Assembly (NCBI RefSeq): GCF_034344865.1
Contig: NZ_CP133774.1
Location: forward strand, 930,001-994,000
Direction of reading: 5' to 3'
From: Pseudomonas sp. 10S4
GTDB taxonomy: Bacteria; Pseudomonadota; Gammaproteobacteria; Pseudomonadales; Pseudomonadaceae
Length of the DNA stretch: 64,000 bases
Positions 35,804-47,380 of this stretch are shown here, in pieces. How positions within the stretch are numbered: the first letter of the stretch is position 1; each line of letters starts with the position of its first letter. Position numbers and translations under genes: made by a program. The notes beneath the pieces were generated by a model that was given only the letters and a program-made list of their open reading frames with translations, made no database searches and had not been told where the DNA came from.

Positions 35804-38800
35804 TCAGTTGACCGTGACCTGGCCAAGCGCCGGATTCTGTTCCTGAGCCTGATGCTGTGGCGCGTAGATCTGAGTGAAACGCACCGGCGGCAAGTTGAAC
35901 TGGCCTTTCTGCGAGAAGCGCACCAAGTGACGTACGCGCAATTCGCCGCTCAAGGCGTCCACGGGAATCGCGTAAGCCATCTGACCTGGCTCGAAACGCG
36001 CCTTCTCCAGCGCTGTCGGTTCGGTGCCGGCCTTGCCCATCAACTTGATGCCCCAGGTGGTGCGTTCAACGTCAGCGCCCGGCGGCAGCGGCACTTCGAT
36101 CATGCCGTAGCGCAGTGGCTTCGGCGCTTTGCTGGTGATGATCACTTCGTCCAGGTACAGGCTGTCGCTGGACAACGGCTTGGTGCCGACCGCTTCAAGT
36201 TTGAATTCGAACGCTTCGTCACCCGGCACCAAACGCGACAGACGACGGGTGATGGTCACAGCCATCGGGTCGATTGCCGGTTGTTTGGTCTGGTAGCTCA
36301 GCGCGGCGCGTAGCGGACGTTCCTGGGTCCCGGTCAGCGACAACGCTGCCGGCACCGGCGTAGCGCCCTGCCATGTCCAGTACATCTCACCGGTATCACC
36401 GTAGCGTTTCTTCCAGCCTTCACCCGGCGCCAGGGCGATGGTCGGCGAAGCTTGCTCGATACTGCGTTGCAACCAGCTCAACGCCAACGCGCGTTCGAGG
36501 GTCGATTGCTGTGGCAGCAGACGTTGCAACAACGCTTGCGCGTGAGCCTGATCGAAAGCTTGCAGCGACAGGTTCAGCGCTTCGGCAAACGGCTGCGAAC
36601 TGACCGCCAACCGTTGCTGCGCATCCGTCAGTTGACGATTAAACGCGTCCGGCAGAGTGACCTTGGACTGGCGCGCCAGCGATGCAGTCAATGCCCGCGC
36701 CGCCGCCAACCCCAGCGCCGAATCCGGATCGCTCATGACGATGCTGTCTTCGCCATCGTCCATCAGGTTTGCGGCATTGCCGTCGCCGGCCTTCGCCAGG
36801 TCATCCATCAAACCGCTGAGCAGGGTGTTCACCGGCAATTGCATCTGTTTGGCGAACGACAGGATCAGTGCCCGCTGCAACAGCGGTGTGTTTTTGGCCT
36901 GCTTCGAATAAACCTCCAACACCCGCTGCCAGTGCTCCGGCGGCAAGCTCAGTTCCAGCGCTTTGCTGGCGTACCAGTCGGCGTAATAGGCGTAAGCGGT
37001 GAGGAATGCATCCGGCTCACCGTCCTGTCCCCACCAAGTGAAACTCGCCGAAGGCCCGGCCATTTGCACCAGCCGCAGACGGCTGTTTTGCATGATCAGG
37101 CGCAAGCGATCGCGAACCTGTGGATTCGACGAAAGCGATGGATAGGCAATGCTCAGTGGCAACAAACGGCTGGCGGTTTGCTCGACGCCGCCGTACGGAT
37201 AGCTCAGCAAATCATCAAGTGCCGAACGGAACAGCGCTTGCGCACTGTCATCCAGGCGCAGGCGAATATCCGTCGCATCCGCCGGCAAGGTCAGCGCTGT
37301 GTCACCGCTGAGCGCGTCTACAACCTGGCTCTGAGTCACCTGCCAACCTTCACCAGTCGCGGTCAGGCGCACAGCCAGGGCATCGGCGGTTTTACCGTCC
37401 TGCACCAGTTCTGCGGTCCAGTCGCCGCTCGCCAATGCAAACGCTGGCAACGCGATGTAGTTGATGCCGTTGTTTAGGGTTACCGGCACACGCTGATCGG
37501 CGCCGCCGTAATGGATCACCAGCTCAGCCTTGACCGGTTTCTCGGCCTGACTGAACGCGAACACACCGAGATCCGGTTTGTCGCCAGTGCGGAATTTGGT
37601 CGGGCCGCTCCACTTCAGGTACAGCGGCTTTTCCGAACGAACGAATTGCTTCTTCTGCCCGACCTGGCCGTCATCGGCGATCGCCCGGGCAGTGATGCGC
37701 CAGCGAGTCAGCGAGTCCGGCATTTTGAAGGTGAAGCGGGTTTTGCCGTTGGCGTCGGTAATCAATTCTGGCTGCCACGCGGCGGTGTCGACGTCTTCAC
37801 GACGCGGGCGCTCCAGCACTTTCACGCCCCGTTCGCTGCGGTTGGCTTTGCCCGGTGCGCCCGGGCTGCCCGGCAACGCAACGTCATAGCTGATGAACGA
37901 CAGGCTGGCGCTGGTGCGCACGTTGTTGCGGCGCGGGTGATAGAAGAACTGGTCGATGGTCGGCGCGACTTCCGGTTGCAGCGCGTAGATCATTTCGTCC
38001 ACGACACTGACCGTCAGGTGCGCCGGAATTGGCTTGCCGGCGAACTGAGTGGTCAGGTCAACCGACACCGTATCGCCCGGCTGATAGGTCTCTTTATCGG
38101 TAGCAATCGCCACGTCAATCTGCGGCGTAATCACCTTGATGCCGGCGTTCTGGAAGCTGTACTGACCGCCCTTGGTGTAGAGCACGGAGAAGGTCAGGTT
38201 CGGTGCGAAGTTATCCTTCACCGGAATCCGCGCGCGGTATTGAGTCTCGCTGAGTTTTTCCATCTTCAGCCAGTCGCCGCCCTTGGACAGCAGCGCCGTG
38301 GCCTCGACCTTGTCCCGCTCCAGCGACAGCAGTGCATCGCTGACCGGTTCCGGGAACGTGATCAACGCCAGGGCTTCGTCGCCAGCCTTGTACTCGGGTT
38401 TGTCGAGGACAATTTCCACTGTGCCCGGCACGGCTTTGACGCCATCGCCGGTGACCGAATGACCGGTGGCGCCAACCACGCGGCCATGGTCATCCTTCAA
38501 GGTCAGGTTGTAAGTACCCGCACGGTCGAAAGCGATACTGAACCCTTTGTCTTTCGCAGCGAGTTTGCCGTCGCCAGTGGTCTGGTCTTCCAGACGAACC
38601 CAGCTGTAGCTGCTCGGGGTGACGGCTTTGCTCTGCTCGCTGCCACCTTCATTGGCGTAGCTGAAAGCAACCTTGTCGCCCACCGCACTGAACCGTTGCG
38701 GTGCGCTCAAGCGGAAGCTGGCGGCGCCACGGTCGATGAGAATTTCCTTGGTGGTCTTGACCCGATACGCCGCGCCATCGCTGGCGAACACGGTGAGCAT

Positions 38801-40378
38801 GTAGCGGCTCGGTTTGTCGGCGGCCGGCAGGTCAAGGGTCGCGTTGCCCTTGGAATCGGTGGTCAGTTCGGTGCTGGTCAGCTCGATCGGGAATTGCCCG
38901 AGGTATTGCAGCTCGTTGTCGACCATCGACAGTTGCTGGGCGCGCAGGCTCAGGGTCAACTTGGCGTCGGCCACCGGTTTGCCATCCGGGTACAGCAGCA
39001 CCAGACTGCCCTTCACCGGTTCGCCGGTGCGGTAGTCCTGTTTGGCCAGATTCAGCGAGATTTCGAAGTGCGGCTTGATGTATTCGGCGACTCGGAAGGC
39101 ACTGCTGTAGGCCTGATCCTTGTAGCTGAAACGCAGCTCATAACCACCCGCCACCGCGTTGTCCGGCAACTGGAAACGACCTTGAGTACCAGACTTGGAA
39201 TCGAGCTTCAGCGCCAATGACTGCAGCGCCGTACCGGTGGCATCGAGCACGGTTACGTTGACGTCGGCAGCGGTCGGTGCCACGGAATCCCGGGCGTTCT
39301 TGAACTCGCGACCGACGATTTTCAGCGACACCCAATCCCCCGGCCGGTACAGCGGTCGGTCGGTGAAGGCATAGAGTTTGGTGTCGTAGATTTCGCTGTC
39401 GTAATAGAAGTTCTCGGAGACGAAAACACCGCCCTCTTCGTCTTCACCGATCACGAACGAACGCTCGGGGCTGACGTGTTTCAACCGCAGCAAACCGTCG
39501 GTGTCGGTGGCGCCGCTGCTCATCACACCCAGGCCATCGGTCCACAGCACGTTGACCTTCGGCACCGAACTGCCTTCGTGTTTGCGCGCAGCCCACACCA
39601 CCAATTCATCACCGGCAATCTTGCTTACGGCCACGGTGTTGGAGACAAAGACCATGGTCGTCGCGCGGTACTTGCCGATCAGCGCTTCCACCAGATACAG
39701 ACCCGGTTTCAGATGACCCAACGGGATGTACACGTTACCCGGTGCAACGCTGACGAATTCACTGGAAGAACCGGCCAGGTTCACGCCGGCGGGCGGCTGG
39801 ATCGGTTTGGCTTCCCACAGCGGATAACGGAATTGACTGACAACTGGCAAGCCCGGAATCAGTGCGAATTGTGGCTGAGCGTCGTAAGGCGTTGGCGCGG
39901 CAATCGCGGTGCCCATCTTCAGCTCAGGCACTTCTTCGGTGACTTGTTGACGGGACTCGTAGGAAAACGCTCGTTGCATCACGCGACGAGATTTGCGGTA
40001 CCAGTTGTCCCACAGGTACGCGAGGGTGTTCGACAGGCCTTCGCCCTTGAACTGGCCGTCACTGACCACGCGGTGCAGGTTCTTCTGACGCTTGAGGAAA
40101 TCCAGCGGCTTGTCGATGCGATAGACGCGAATGTCGGCGCCGCCATAAGGCTCCATGCGGAACCGGCGATAGTCGCGGCCCGGCGCTTCGAGGCGAACCA
40201 TCGCCTGTTCGTCGCTGGCGAAGCTGCTGTCGGCCAGCAAGAAAAAGCTTTCACCGGCCACCGGCGTGTAGCCGCTTGGCTCGACGGTGTCTTCGGCGTT
40301 GACCACCGACAAGGGCAGCACCAGAGCCAATAACAATGGCAGTTTTGAGCAGAAGCGCAGCATGCGGGCACCGATCAT
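35804..40378 (-). CDS. magD: MagD, alpha-2-macroglobulin-like protein
   Basis: A 1,524-residue periplasmic protein close in size to E. coli YfaS. It has a signal peptide without lipobox ([16 protein letters not shown]), tandem MG domains ([20 protein letters not shown] is the usual MG motif) and an alpha-helical thioester-type domain. Where thioester members have CxEQ, this one reads [20 protein letters not shown] near residue 1065, so it has no thioester and is of the second bacterial type, as in P. aeruginosa MagD. It is thought to trap proteases that reach the periplasm. ATG 40378 overlaps the magC stop (ATGA); 40363 is an alternative start. Confidence 0.94.
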   Translation of the reverse strand: MIGARMLRFCSKLPLLLALVLPLSVVNAEDTVEPSGYTPVAGESFFLLADSSFASDEQAMVRLEAPGRDYRRFRMEPYGGADIRVYRIDKPLDFLKRQKNLHRVVSDGQFKGEGLSNTLAYLWDNWYRKSRRVMQRAFSYESRQQVTEEVPELKMGTAIAAPTPYDAQPQFALIPGLPVVSQFRYPLWEAKPIQPPAGVNLAGSSSEFVSVAPGNVYIPLGHLKPGLYLVEALIGKYRATTMVFVSNTVAVSKIAGDELVVWAARKHEGSSVPKVNVLWTDGLGVMSSGATDTDGLLRLKHVSPERSFVIGEDEEGGVFVSENFYYDSEIYDTKLYAFTDRPLYRPGDWVSLKIVGREFKNARDSVAPTAADVNVTVLDATGTALQSLALKLDSKSGTQGRFQLPDNAVAGGYELRFSYKDQAYSSAFRVAEYIKPHFEISLNLAKQDYRTGEPVKGSLVLLYPDGKPVADAKLTLSLRAQQLSMVDNELQYLGQFPIELTSTELTTDSKGNATLDLPAADKPSRYMLTVFASDGAAYRVKTTKEILIDRGAASFRLSAPQRFSAVGDKVAFSYANEGGSEQSKAVTPSSYSWVRLEDQTTGDGKLAAKDKGFSIAFDRAGTYNLTLKDDHGRVVGATGHSVTGDGVKAVPGTVEIVLDKPEYKAGDEALALITFPEPVSDALLSLERDKVEATALLSKGGDWLKMEKLSETQYRARIPVKDNFAPNLTFSVLYTKGGQYSFQNAGIKVITPQIDVAIATDKETYQPGDTVSVDLTTQFAGKPIPAHLTVSVVDEMIYALQPEVAPTIDQFFYHPRRNNVRTSASLSFISYDVALPGSPGAPGKANRSERGVKVLERPRREDVDTAAWQPELITDANGKTRFTFKMPDSLTRWRITARAIADDGQVGQKKQFVRSEKPLYLKWSGPTKFRTGDKPDLGVFAFSQAEKPVKAELVIHYGGADQRVPVTLNNGINYIALPAFALASGDWTAELVQDGKTADALAVRLTATGEGWQVTQSQVVDALSGDTALTLPADATDIRLRLDDSAQALFRSALDDLLSYPYGGVEQTASRLLPLSIAYPSLSSNPQVRDRLRLIMQNSRLRLVQMAGPSASFTWWGQDGEPDAFLTAYAYYADWYASKALELSLPPEHWQRVLEVYSKQAKNTPLLQRALILSFAKQMQLPVNTLLSGLMDDLAKAGDGNAANLMDDGEDSIVMSDPDSALGLAAARALTASLARQSKVTLPDAFNRQLTDAQQRLAVSSQPFAEALNLSLQAFDQAHAQALLQRLLPQQSTLERALALSWLQRSIEQASPTIALAPGEGWKKRYGDTGEMYWTWQGATPVPAALSLTGTQERPLRAALSYQTKQPAIDPMAVTITRRLSRLVPGDEAFEFKLEAVGTKPLSSDSLYLDEVIITSKAPKPLRYGMIEVPLPPGADVERTTWGIKLMGKAGTEPTALEKARFEPGQMAYAIPVDALSGELRVRHLVRFSQKGQFNLPPVRFTQIYAPQHQAQEQNPALGQVTVN

Positions 40379-41025
40379 TGGGAGAGAAAGTTCAGTCGAT
40401 AGACGCCGATGAAGTTGGGGTTGGCTGCGTCGGGTATCCATCGGGTGTCCTTCCATGTCATGAGTTGCTGCAGGCTCGCGGATCGCATGCCGTTGTCAGT
40501 AGGGGTGGTGGTACCGGTGTGATAGGCAATGTAACGGCCCATCCAGATCATCAGGTGCTGGTCGTCGCCCTGATCGAAAAACATCAGGTCGCCGGGCCGG
40601 GCCAGCGCCACGTCTCGACCGACCAGATGGCTGTTGAACTGAATCAGTTTGATCGCGTTGACGTACGGCCCGACCTTGCCGCCGCCCTGCTGCCATTGCT
40701 GGGCGAGACCGCGCTGGGCCTCGCTCAATTGCAGTTCCGGCGGCAGGTAGCGGTTGGACAGGCCATTGCTGCGCAGCCATTTGTCGTCATGGACTTTCAG
40801 CGCTTCGTTGGCGGCGAAACGCACCAGGCCCGCGCAGTCCTGCTGAAACCAGCGCGGGCTCGGGCCTTGGGTCAGTTGTTCCTGGGCGATGCGCACGAAC
40901 CAGGCGCGAAACACCTGGGATTGCTGCACGTCGAGCGGCGGCGCCTCATTGGCAAATGCCCGACTGCCGAGCAGCATCGCCAGCAGGCCGAGGCCTCGGA
41001 TAAGTGCTGTCACAGGGCTTTCCAT
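40375..41025 (-). CDS. magC: MagC-like exported protein (DUF1175)
   Basis: A 216-residue protein of the YfaT/DUF1175 family with signal peptide [35 protein letters not shown] and [20 protein letters not shown] look like the cysteine and histidine regions of an NlpC/P60-like cysteine peptidase or amidase fold; that is my inference. It overlaps the magB 3' end by about 16 bases and magD by four, so it is within a tightly packed operon. Confidence 0.87.
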   Translation of the reverse strand: MESPVTALIRGLGLLAMLLGSRAFANEAPPLDVQQSQVFRAWFVRIAQEQLTQGPSPRWFQQDCAGLVRFAANEALKVHDDKWLRSNGLSNRYLPPELQLSEAQRGLAQQWQQGGGKVGPYVNAIKLIQFNSHLVGRDVALARPGDLMFFDQGDDQHLMIWMGRYIAYHTGTTTPTDNGMRSASLQQLMTWKDTRWIPDAANPNFIGVYRLNFLSQ

Positions 41026-42746
41026 TCCAGCGGCAGCCACTGCCAGTGGCCGTCCGGCTCACTGCCTTTGGGCAAGGTCAGCGCGTATTTGCCGTAACCG
41101 CCGAGCTTGCGCAGTTTCGGGATCAGGTAGGTTTGCGCGGCGTTGTAGAACACCGGCTCCATGTCCTGCGGCAGGCTGTCGAGGGTTTCCTGTTGCATCA
41201 GCTGCGCCATGGAATCCGGGCCGAAGTAGACCGGCATCAGCAGGTCTTTGGGCAACACATCGGCCAGCGGCGGGAAGCGTTTGTCGAGGGTGCCGAGGGC
41301 CTTATCGACCAGTTTGTCGTCGAGCGAGAACAGCAGCGTCGAACTGTGGCGGGCCAGGCTGACTTTCATGAACGCCTTGCCGGTGATCGCGTCCGGGTTC
41401 TCGGCATCCTTGGCCGCGTACGGGCCGAAGTTGGAACTGACCTGACGCTGCCACTGATGGGTTTCGCCTTCCTGCTTCTCGACCACCGGGAACGCGTGCT
41501 CGTCGACCTTGCCTTCGTAGGCGCCAACCATCGAGCCGAACAGGTTGCCCAGATCGCCGTCGAGTTTGGCGCTGTCCTTGTCGTTCAGGCTGACCACCAG
41601 CAGTGGCGTGTACAGCCGCGAATCGGCGTACCAGCACAGGCCCGCCGCGCCGGCCACGTGTTCGGTCAGGGCCTCGGCGACTTTTTCTTCGGCACCGAGT
41701 TTTACCAGCAGCGGTTTCTGTTGTTCAGCCGCCAGCGGCAAGGCTACGCAGGCGCTGGCGCCCATCGGCATGGCTTGCCAGATCGGTTTGAAATCGAAGT
41801 CTGGCTGGTTATCCAGTTCGTCCATGGCGAGGAAGCTGTGCCAGCCCTTGTCGTCCATGTCGAAACGCAGGCCGGCGAAGTTCGGGATAAAGCGCTGATA
41901 ACCCATGGCCAGAACGCTGGAATTGACCGACAGGCGTTGCTTCACCTCAGGCAAGCGCGGTTGCAGGCCGAAGGCTTCGGGGAACAGTTTTTGGCCCCCG
42001 AGCAGTGCTTCTAGCGCCTGAGTCGAGACCATGCCCGGTTCATCGACCGGACCATGGCCGCCTTCGTACAGCTTGGCCGGGTTCGACAGCACCACCAGTT
42101 TGTCGCCATGGGAGGCGAACAGCAGTGCCTTGGTGGCGTTGTAGGTCAGTTGATAGAGCGCGACGTCGTCGGCGCCGACTTTCACATCGCCGACTTTGGT
42201 CAGTTGCGTATCGTCCAATGCCACTTTTGCCAGCGGCTCCAGCACCTTGGCCAGGCCACCGCGATCCATCACCAACAAGAAGTCTTTCAGGCGACCATCC
42301 GCCCCACGCCACAGCGCCACATCGGCCGGCTGATCGAAGAGCTGCACGATCAGGCTGTCCTGCAACTTCAGGTCATGTTCGTAAATGATCCGCCGCAAGC
42401 TGCCGATCAAACCGAGACGATCCACATGGGCTTCGTAATAGAAGACGAAATCTTCGGTCAGGGTTTCCTTGAGGAACGGCACCGCCAGCAAGTCCTTGGG
42501 CAATTGGCTCAGGGAACTGGTTTCCAGCAGGCCGTCCGGGCGGCTCATGCCCAGTTTGTCACTGGCCAACGCCGCCAGCGGCACTTTGGGTTTGTGCATG
42601 AACCAGCCCAACCCGCCCGCGACACCCGCCACCAGGCACAGCCCGACCAGCACGGCCGGCCAACGACGTGGAGGTTTGGCAACCGGTGCGTCAGCGGCCG
42701 GGGGAACGGCAGGGGAAATCGTCTTATCGCTCATGTTCACGCTCAT
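41010..42746 (-). CDS. magB: MagB-like membrane-anchored protein (DUF2138)
   Basis: A protein of about 578 residues of the YfaA/DUF2138 family. After a short cytoplasmic start rich in proline and alanine comes one membrane helix ([21 protein letters not shown]), then a large periplasmic part, so it probably anchors the complex. Starts at 42746 (used), 42734 and a TTG at 42764 are all possible; none has a perfect RBS. It follows magA by about 40 bases. Confidence 0.86.
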   Translation of the reverse strand: MSVNMSDKTISPAVPPAADAPVAKPPRRWPAVLVGLCLVAGVAGGLGWFMHKPKVPLAALASDKLGMSRPDGLLETSSLSQLPKDLLAVPFLKETLTEDFVFYYEAHVDRLGLIGSLRRIIYEHDLKLQDSLIVQLFDQPADVALWRGADGRLKDFLLVMDRGGLAKVLEPLAKVALDDTQLTKVGDVKVGADDVALYQLTYNATKALLFASHGDKLVVLSNPAKLYEGGHGPVDEPGMVSTQALEALLGGQKLFPEAFGLQPRLPEVKQRLSVNSSVLAMGYQRFIPNFAGLRFDMDDKGWHSFLAMDELDNQPDFDFKPIWQAMPMGASACVALPLAAEQQKPLLVKLGAEEKVAEALTEHVAGAAGLCWYADSRLYTPLLVVSLNDKDSAKLDGDLGNLFGSMVGAYEGKVDEHAFPVVEKQEGETHQWQRQVSSNFGPYAAKDAENPDAITGKAFMKVSLARHSSTLLFSLDDKLVDKALGTLDKRFPPLADVLPKDLLMPVYFGPDSMAQLMQQETLDSLPQDMEPVFYNAAQTYLIPKLRKLGGYGKYALTLPKGSEPDGHWQWLPLEWKAL

Positions 42747-42785
42747 GTTCCCAAAGCTCAGCAATTCATCCGTGGAGCGGGATGC

Positions 42786-43578
42786 TTAATAGTTGAAAGT
42801 CTTGACCAGCAACAGGTCACCGATGGCCCGCAGGGGCACGATGAATGTCTCGCGTTTTTCGTCGACGGTGTTTTCGTTGAGCACCAGGTTGATCTGCGAG
42901 GTAATCACCTCGTTCTGGTTACTGTGCTCATCGAAGTTATAGCCTTCACTGCCGAAGTTGCCCCAATAGTTCACATAAACCAGATAGGTGCCATGCAGCG
43001 GCGCGGTCATGGTGAACATTTCCGGGCCGGGGCCATCGACGCCGTCCGGGTCCAGGCCACCGCCGTTGGTCAACGCCGTGTGGGCGAAGAACGCGTGCTG
43101 GCCGTCGGGAGTAATGATGTGCAGGTCGAGTTCGGCTTTTGGATCATCCCAGCCCAACACCACGCGAATCCGCGCCGGAGTGCGCAGGTTGTTGGCTTCA
43201 TAGAATTGAACGCGCTTGAGGGACTTACCCTCGGCACTGCGCACTTCGACGCTGTTGGAACCGGCGCCAAACGCATACGGCCGGGCGAAACGCCCTTCGT
43301 CGTCGGTATACAGATTCAGCGGATTGCCGTTGACCGCCGAGAGTGTGCGGCCCGCGCTGGGTGCCGATGGCCTTGAGCTGGCCTTCGATCATCGTGCGAT
43401 TGCGCTGCACGCCCCGGTCGATGGGCGGTGTGGGATAGGCGACTTGAGGGTTTTCACTGCGATCGAGCAAGCCGTTATAACGCCAGCCGCCCACCGGTTC
43501 CGATAACTCGGCCGTTGGCTCGGCCCAGGCAGCGCAGGCCCAGACCAGCGTTATCAGCAGTGAAAGAAACCAACGCAT
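42786..43578 (-). CDS. magA: MagA-like exported protein (DUF2135), one frameshift
   Basis: The first gene of the mag operon and a DUF2135 paralogue of magF. ATG 43578 lies behind a perfect AGGAGG and begins a signal peptide (MRWFLSLLITLVWACAAWA). One base is missing in the C-run near 43367: with it restored, IEGQLKAIGTPSAGRTLSAV leads into NGNPLNLYTDDEGRFARPYA and the DUF2135 part (LGWDDPKAELDLHIITPDGQ). As written the N-terminal frame ends early. About 264 residues when repaired. Confidence 0.85.
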
Positions 43579-43768
43579 GTGACGCCTCCTGCCATGCATA
43601 ACGAAACCTTGCGCCTGATCCTCGGCGCGTTACAGATCAAAAAACTGCGTTTCGTCAGAAAGACCCGTGACTAATGGGTCGTAGAAGGCGCGAAGGTTAG
43701 CCATTTGGCGGTTTTTTAACAATCAGATACATCTTAATTTGTGGTGAGATTCACGGTGATTGTTGGGT

Positions 43769-43799
43769 GTGAGCCGAATAGAGCGGCTATTCGGCTCAC
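43769..43799. repeat. Hairpin of 13-base arms plus a third half-copy
   Basis: GTGAGCCGAATAG and CTATTCGGCTCAC pair perfectly around AGCGG. A third, direct partial copy (TGAGCCGAATA) follows at 43805-43815. It lies upstream of the mag promoter region on the minus strand and may belong to a terminator or a small mobile repeat. The remaining bases between 43579 and 43768 are AT-rich and must hold the mag promoter, which I could not place with confidence. Confidence 0.5.
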
Positions 43800-43844
43800 G
43801 AAATGAGCCGAATAATTCCTCTCCCCTCCAGAAGCGACATCACT

Positions 43845-43977
43845 TTGTGGCGAGGGGCTCGCCCCCGTTCGGCTGCGAAGCAGTCGCAAATCGCTGAAAG
43901 CGGTATGCCTGAAGAGTCGCGGTGTCTGGATTTGGGGTCGCTTCGCAACCCAACGGGGGCTAGCCCCCTCGCCACAG
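43845..43977. repeat. REPIN, GTGGCGAGGG type
   Basis: Arms GTGGCGAGGGGCTCGCCCCC and GGGGGCTAGCCCCCTCGCCA between the divergent mag and xseB transcription units. Confidence 0.9.
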
Positions 43978-44106
43978 GTAAGCGCTCCATCCACAGAGGC
44001 GCGTTCACTCCCACAAGTCAGTGGCCGAAACACCCCCGCTCATTTGCCCATAACCCCCATGTCTGCTAGTGTCGCGCCGGTTTAACGTCAACCGGAAATA
44101 GCCGCC

Positions 44107-44349
44107 ATGGCCCGCAAAAAAGCTGCACTGGATTTCGAACAATCCCTCGCTGACCTGCAAACACTGGTCGAGCGACTGGAGAACGGCGAGTTGTCGCTGG
44201 AAGACTCGCTGACGGCTTTCGAGCAAGGCATCGGTCTGACCCGCGATTGCCAGGCAGCGCTGGCCCAGGCCGAGCAAAAGGTTCAAGTGCTGCTCGAGCG
44301 TGATGGCGAGCTGGCCGAGGAACCCTTCGAAGCGGATCAGCCAGAATGA
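44107..44349 (+). CDS. xseB: Exodeoxyribonuclease VII small subunit
   Basis: An 80-residue helical protein ([40 protein letters not shown]) with the standard XseB pattern. Several copies bind one XseA to form exonuclease VII, which degrades single-stranded DNA. The stop overlaps ispA by four bases, and this xseB-ispA-dxs order is conserved in many gammaproteobacteria. It marks the right-hand end of the accessory block. Confidence 0.96.
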   Translation: MARKKAALDFEQSLADLQTLVERLENGELSLEDSLTAFEQGIGLTRDCQAALAQAEQKVQVLLERDGELAEEPFEADQPE

Positions 44350-45233
44350 TTGAAGCGTATTCGGCGACCAGCCAGGCCCGAGTCAATGCGGCGCTGGACA
44401 CCCTGTTCACCGCGCCAGGCCCGGAACTCGCACGCCTCTATGAAGCCATGCGCTACAGCGTGATGAATGGCGGCAAGCGTGTGCGTCCATTGCTGGCTTA
44501 CGCCGCGTGCGAAGCGCTGGGTGGCAAGGCGGAGCAAGCCAACGGCGCAGCCTGTGCGGTGGAGCTGATCCATGCGTATTCGCTGGTGCACGACGATTTG
44601 CCGGCCATGGACGACGACGATTTGCGTCGCGGCCAGCCGACCACTCACAAGAAATTCGATGAAGCCTGCGCGATCCTCGCCGGCGATGGTTTGCAGAGCC
44701 TGGCCTTCAGCGCCCTGCTGGACCCGCGCCTGAGCACCCTGGATGCGCAAATCAGCTTGCAGATGGTCAGCGCCCTGGCGTTGGCGGCAGGCCCGGCGGG
44801 CATGGTCGGCGGTCAAGCCATCGACCTCGGCTCGGTCGGCCTCAAGCTTGATCAAAAAGCCCTCGAATACATGCACCGGCACAAGACCGGCGCGCTGATC
44901 GAGGTCAGCGTCAAACTTGGCGCCCTGGCCAGTGGTCGAGCCGAAAAAGACGAACTCAAGTCCTTGCAGACTTATGCACAGGCGATTGGCCTGGCGTTCC
45001 AGGTCCAGGACGACATTCTCGACGTCGAAAGCGATACCGAAACCCTCGGCAAACGCCAGGGCGCCGACATTGCCCGGGATAAGCCGACTTACCCGGCGCT
45101 GCTCGGTCTCGACGCCGCCAAGGCCTACGCCCTGGAACTGCGTGATCAAGCCCTGCATGCGCTGCGACCGTTTGACGCGGCCGCCGAGCCGCTGCGCGAC
45201 CTGGCCCGCTATATCGTCGAACGCCGCAGCTGA
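44346..45233 (+). CDS. ispA: Farnesyl/geranyl diphosphate synthase IspA
   Basis: A 295-residue polyprenyl synthase. Both aspartate-rich motifs are intact: [18 protein letters not shown] and [13 protein letters not shown]. It condenses isopentenyl diphosphate with dimethylallyl and geranyl diphosphate, giving farnesyl diphosphate for quinone and undecaprenyl synthesis. ATG 44346 overlaps xseB (ATGA). Confidence 0.97.
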   Translation: MIEAYSATSQARVNAALDTLFTAPGPELARLYEAMRYSVMNGGKRVRPLLAYAACEALGGKAEQANGAACAVELIHAYSLVHDDLPAMDDDDLRRGQPTTHKKFDEACAILAGDGLQSLAFSALLDPRLSTLDAQISLQMVSALALAAGPAGMVGGQAIDLGSVGLKLDQKALEYMHRHKTGALIEVSVKLGALASGRAEKDELKSLQTYAQAIGLAFQVQDDILDVESDTETLGKRQGADIARDKPTYPALLGLDAAKAYALELRDQALHALRPFDAAAEPLRDLARYIVERRS

Positions 45234-45324
45234 CAGCGTATCCGCCAAAAAATAGCAACGCGTGGGCAGGGGGCGATGCATCAGGTAAACTGCCGCCTCT
45301 TCTATACCTATAACGATTCGCCTG

Positions 45325-47223
45325 ATGCCCACGACGTTTCATGAGATTCCCCGCAAGCGCCCGACCACGCCCTTGCTCGACCGCGCCAACACGCCGGACG
45401 GCCTGCGCCGGTTAGGCGAAGCCGAGCTGGAAACCCTGGCTGATGAGTTGCGCCTGGAATTGCTCTACACGGTCGGTCAGACCGGCGGGCATTTCGGTGC
45501 CGGCCTGGGCGTTATCGAGCTGACTATCGCGTTGCATTACGTCTTCGACACCCCGGACGACCGGCTGGTGTGGGACGTGGGTCATCAGGCCTATCCGCAC
45601 AAAATCCTCACCGGCCGTCGCGAGCGCATGGGCACCCTGCGCCAAAAGGACGGCATCGCTGCCTTCCCGCGTCGTTCCGAGAGCGAGTACGACACCTTTG
45701 GCGTCGGCCACTCCAGCACCTCGATCAGTGCAGCGCTGGGCATGGCAATTGCCGCCCGCCTGCAAAACAGTGATCGCAAGGCGATTGCCGTGATCGGCGA
45801 CGGCGCACTAACCGCCGGCATGGCGTTCGAGGCGTTGAACCACGCGCCCGAAGTCAATGCCAACATGCTGGTGATCCTGAACGACAACGACATGTCGATT
45901 TCGCGCAACGTCGGTGGCTTGTCAAATTACCTGGCGAAAATCCTTTCCAGCCGCACCTACGCAAGCATGCGTGAAGGCAGCAAAAAGGTTCTGTCGCGCC
46001 TGCCCGGCGCCTGGGAAATCGCCCGTCGTACTGAAGAATACGCCAAAGGCATGCTGGTTCCGGGCACCCTGTTTGAAGAGCTGGGCTGGAACTACATTGG
46101 CCCCATCGATGGCCACGACTTGCCGACCCTGATCGCCACCCTGCGCAACATGCGCGATCTGAAAGGCCCGCAGTTCCTGCACGTCGTCACCAAGAAAGGC
46201 AAAGGCTTCGCCCCGGCGGAAGTCGACCCGATCGGTTACCACGCCATCACCAAACTCGAACCGCTGAACGCGCCGGCCGCTGCGCCGAAGAAAGCCAGCG
46301 GGCCGAAGTATTCCGGTGTGTTCGGCGAGTGGCTGTGCGACATGGCCGCCGCTGATCCGCGCCTGGTCGGGATCACCCCGGCGATGAAGGAAGGCTCCGA
46401 CTTGGTGGCGTTCAGCGAACGCTTCCCGCTGCGCTATTTCGACGTGGCGATTGCCGAGCAGCACGCCGTCACCTTCGCCGCCGGCATGGCCTGCGAAGGC
46501 GCGAAACCGGTCGTGGCGATCTATTCGACATTCCTGCAACGCGGCTACGACCAACTGATCCATGACGTCGCGGTGCAAAACCTCGACGTGTTGTTCGCCA
46601 TCGACCGCGCCGGTCTGGTGGGCGAAGACGGCCCGACCCACGCCGGCAGTTTCGACCTGTCGTTCCTGCGCTGCATCCCCGGCATGCTGGTGATGACCCC
46701 GAGCGACGAAAACGAACTGCGCAAAATGCTCACCACCGGTCACCTGTACAACGGCCCGGCGGCGGTGCGTTACCCACGTGGCAACGGCCCGAACGCGACC
46801 ATCGAGAAAGACCTGCAACCGATCGAAATCGGCAAGGGCGTGGTTCGCCGTCAGGGCAGCAAAGTCGCCCTGCTGGTGTTCGGCGTGCAACTGGCCGAAG
46901 CACTGAAAGTCGCCGAAACGCTGGATGCGACCGTGGTCGATATGCGTTTCGTCAAACCGCTCGACGAAGCACTGGTTCGTGAAATTGCCGGTAGCCATGA
47001 GTTGCTGGTGACCATCGAAGAGAACGCGATCATGGGCGGCGCCGGTGGCGCGGTCAGTGAGTTCCTCGCCCGGGAAAACATCCTCAAGTCGATGCTGCAC
47101 CTGGGCTTGCCGGACAGCTACGTCGAGCACGCCAAGCCTGCGCAGATGTTGGCTGAGTGCGGGCTGGATGAAGCAGGGATTGAATCTTCAATTCGTCAGC
47201 GCCTGCAACTGCTCAACATCTAA
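45325..47223 (+). CDS. dxs: 1-deoxy-D-xylulose-5-phosphate synthase
   Basis: A 632-residue thiamine-diphosphate enzyme that makes the first intermediate of the methylerythritol phosphate route from pyruvate and glyceraldehyde 3-phosphate. The ThDP motif [20 protein letters not shown] ... LNDNDMSIS is complete, as are the transketolase-type pyrimidine domain ([20 protein letters not shown]) and the C-terminal domain. It is 91 bases after ispA, whose substrates it helps supply. Confidence 0.98.
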   Translation: MPTTFHEIPRKRPTTPLLDRANTPDGLRRLGEAELETLADELRLELLYTVGQTGGHFGAGLGVIELTIALHYVFDTPDDRLVWDVGHQAYPHKILTGRRERMGTLRQKDGIAAFPRRSESEYDTFGVGHSSTSISAALGMAIAARLQNSDRKAIAVIGDGALTAGMAFEALNHAPEVNANMLVILNDNDMSISRNVGGLSNYLAKILSSRTYASMREGSKKVLSRLPGAWEIARRTEEYAKGMLVPGTLFEELGWNYIGPIDGHDLPTLIATLRNMRDLKGPQFLHVVTKKGKGFAPAEVDPIGYHAITKLEPLNAPAAAPKKASGPKYSGVFGEWLCDMAAADPRLVGITPAMKEGSDLVAFSERFPLRYFDVAIAEQHAVTFAAGMACEGAKPVVAIYSTFLQRGYDQLIHDVAVQNLDVLFAIDRAGLVGEDGPTHAGSFDLSFLRCIPGMLVMTPSDENELRKMLTTGHLYNGPAAVRYPRGNGPNATIEKDLQPIEIGKGVVRRQGSKVALLVFGVQLAEALKVAETLDATVVDMRFVKPLDEALVREIAGSHELLVTIEENAIMGGAGGAVSEFLARENILKSMLHLGLPDSYVEHAKPAQMLAECGLDEAGIESSIRQRLQLLNI

Positions 47224-47233
47224 ACGCAAAACC

Positions 47234-47326
47234 CTGTGGGAGCGGGCTTGCTCGCGAAAGCGGACGGTCAGTCGACTTAAATGTTGATTGATCCACCGCC
47301 TTCGCGAGCAAGCCCGCTCCCACATT
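47234..47326. repeat. REPIN, GTGGGAGCGGGC type
   Basis: Arms GTGGGAGCGGGCTTGCTCGC and GCGAGCAAGCCCGCTCCCAC in the short dxs-btuB gap. It occupies most of the 157 bases, leaving little room for a full-length cobalamin riboswitch. Confidence 0.9.
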
Positions 47327-47380
47327 GGTTTTGAGCAACCTTCAAATGTGTGTTCGCTGCAGATTGCCAATGGACTGCCA

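Noticed and set aside
37511..39220. Long open frame antisense to magD (569 codons) and similar ones at 35717, 41004, 42054, 47402 and 45922
   Set aside because: Each lies opposite a well-supported gene of high GC; composition follows the shadow of the real codons and no domain or RBS is seen.
47224..47380. Cobalamin riboswitch before btuB
   Set aside because: The gap is mostly a REPIN, and I could not find the conserved B12-box pattern.
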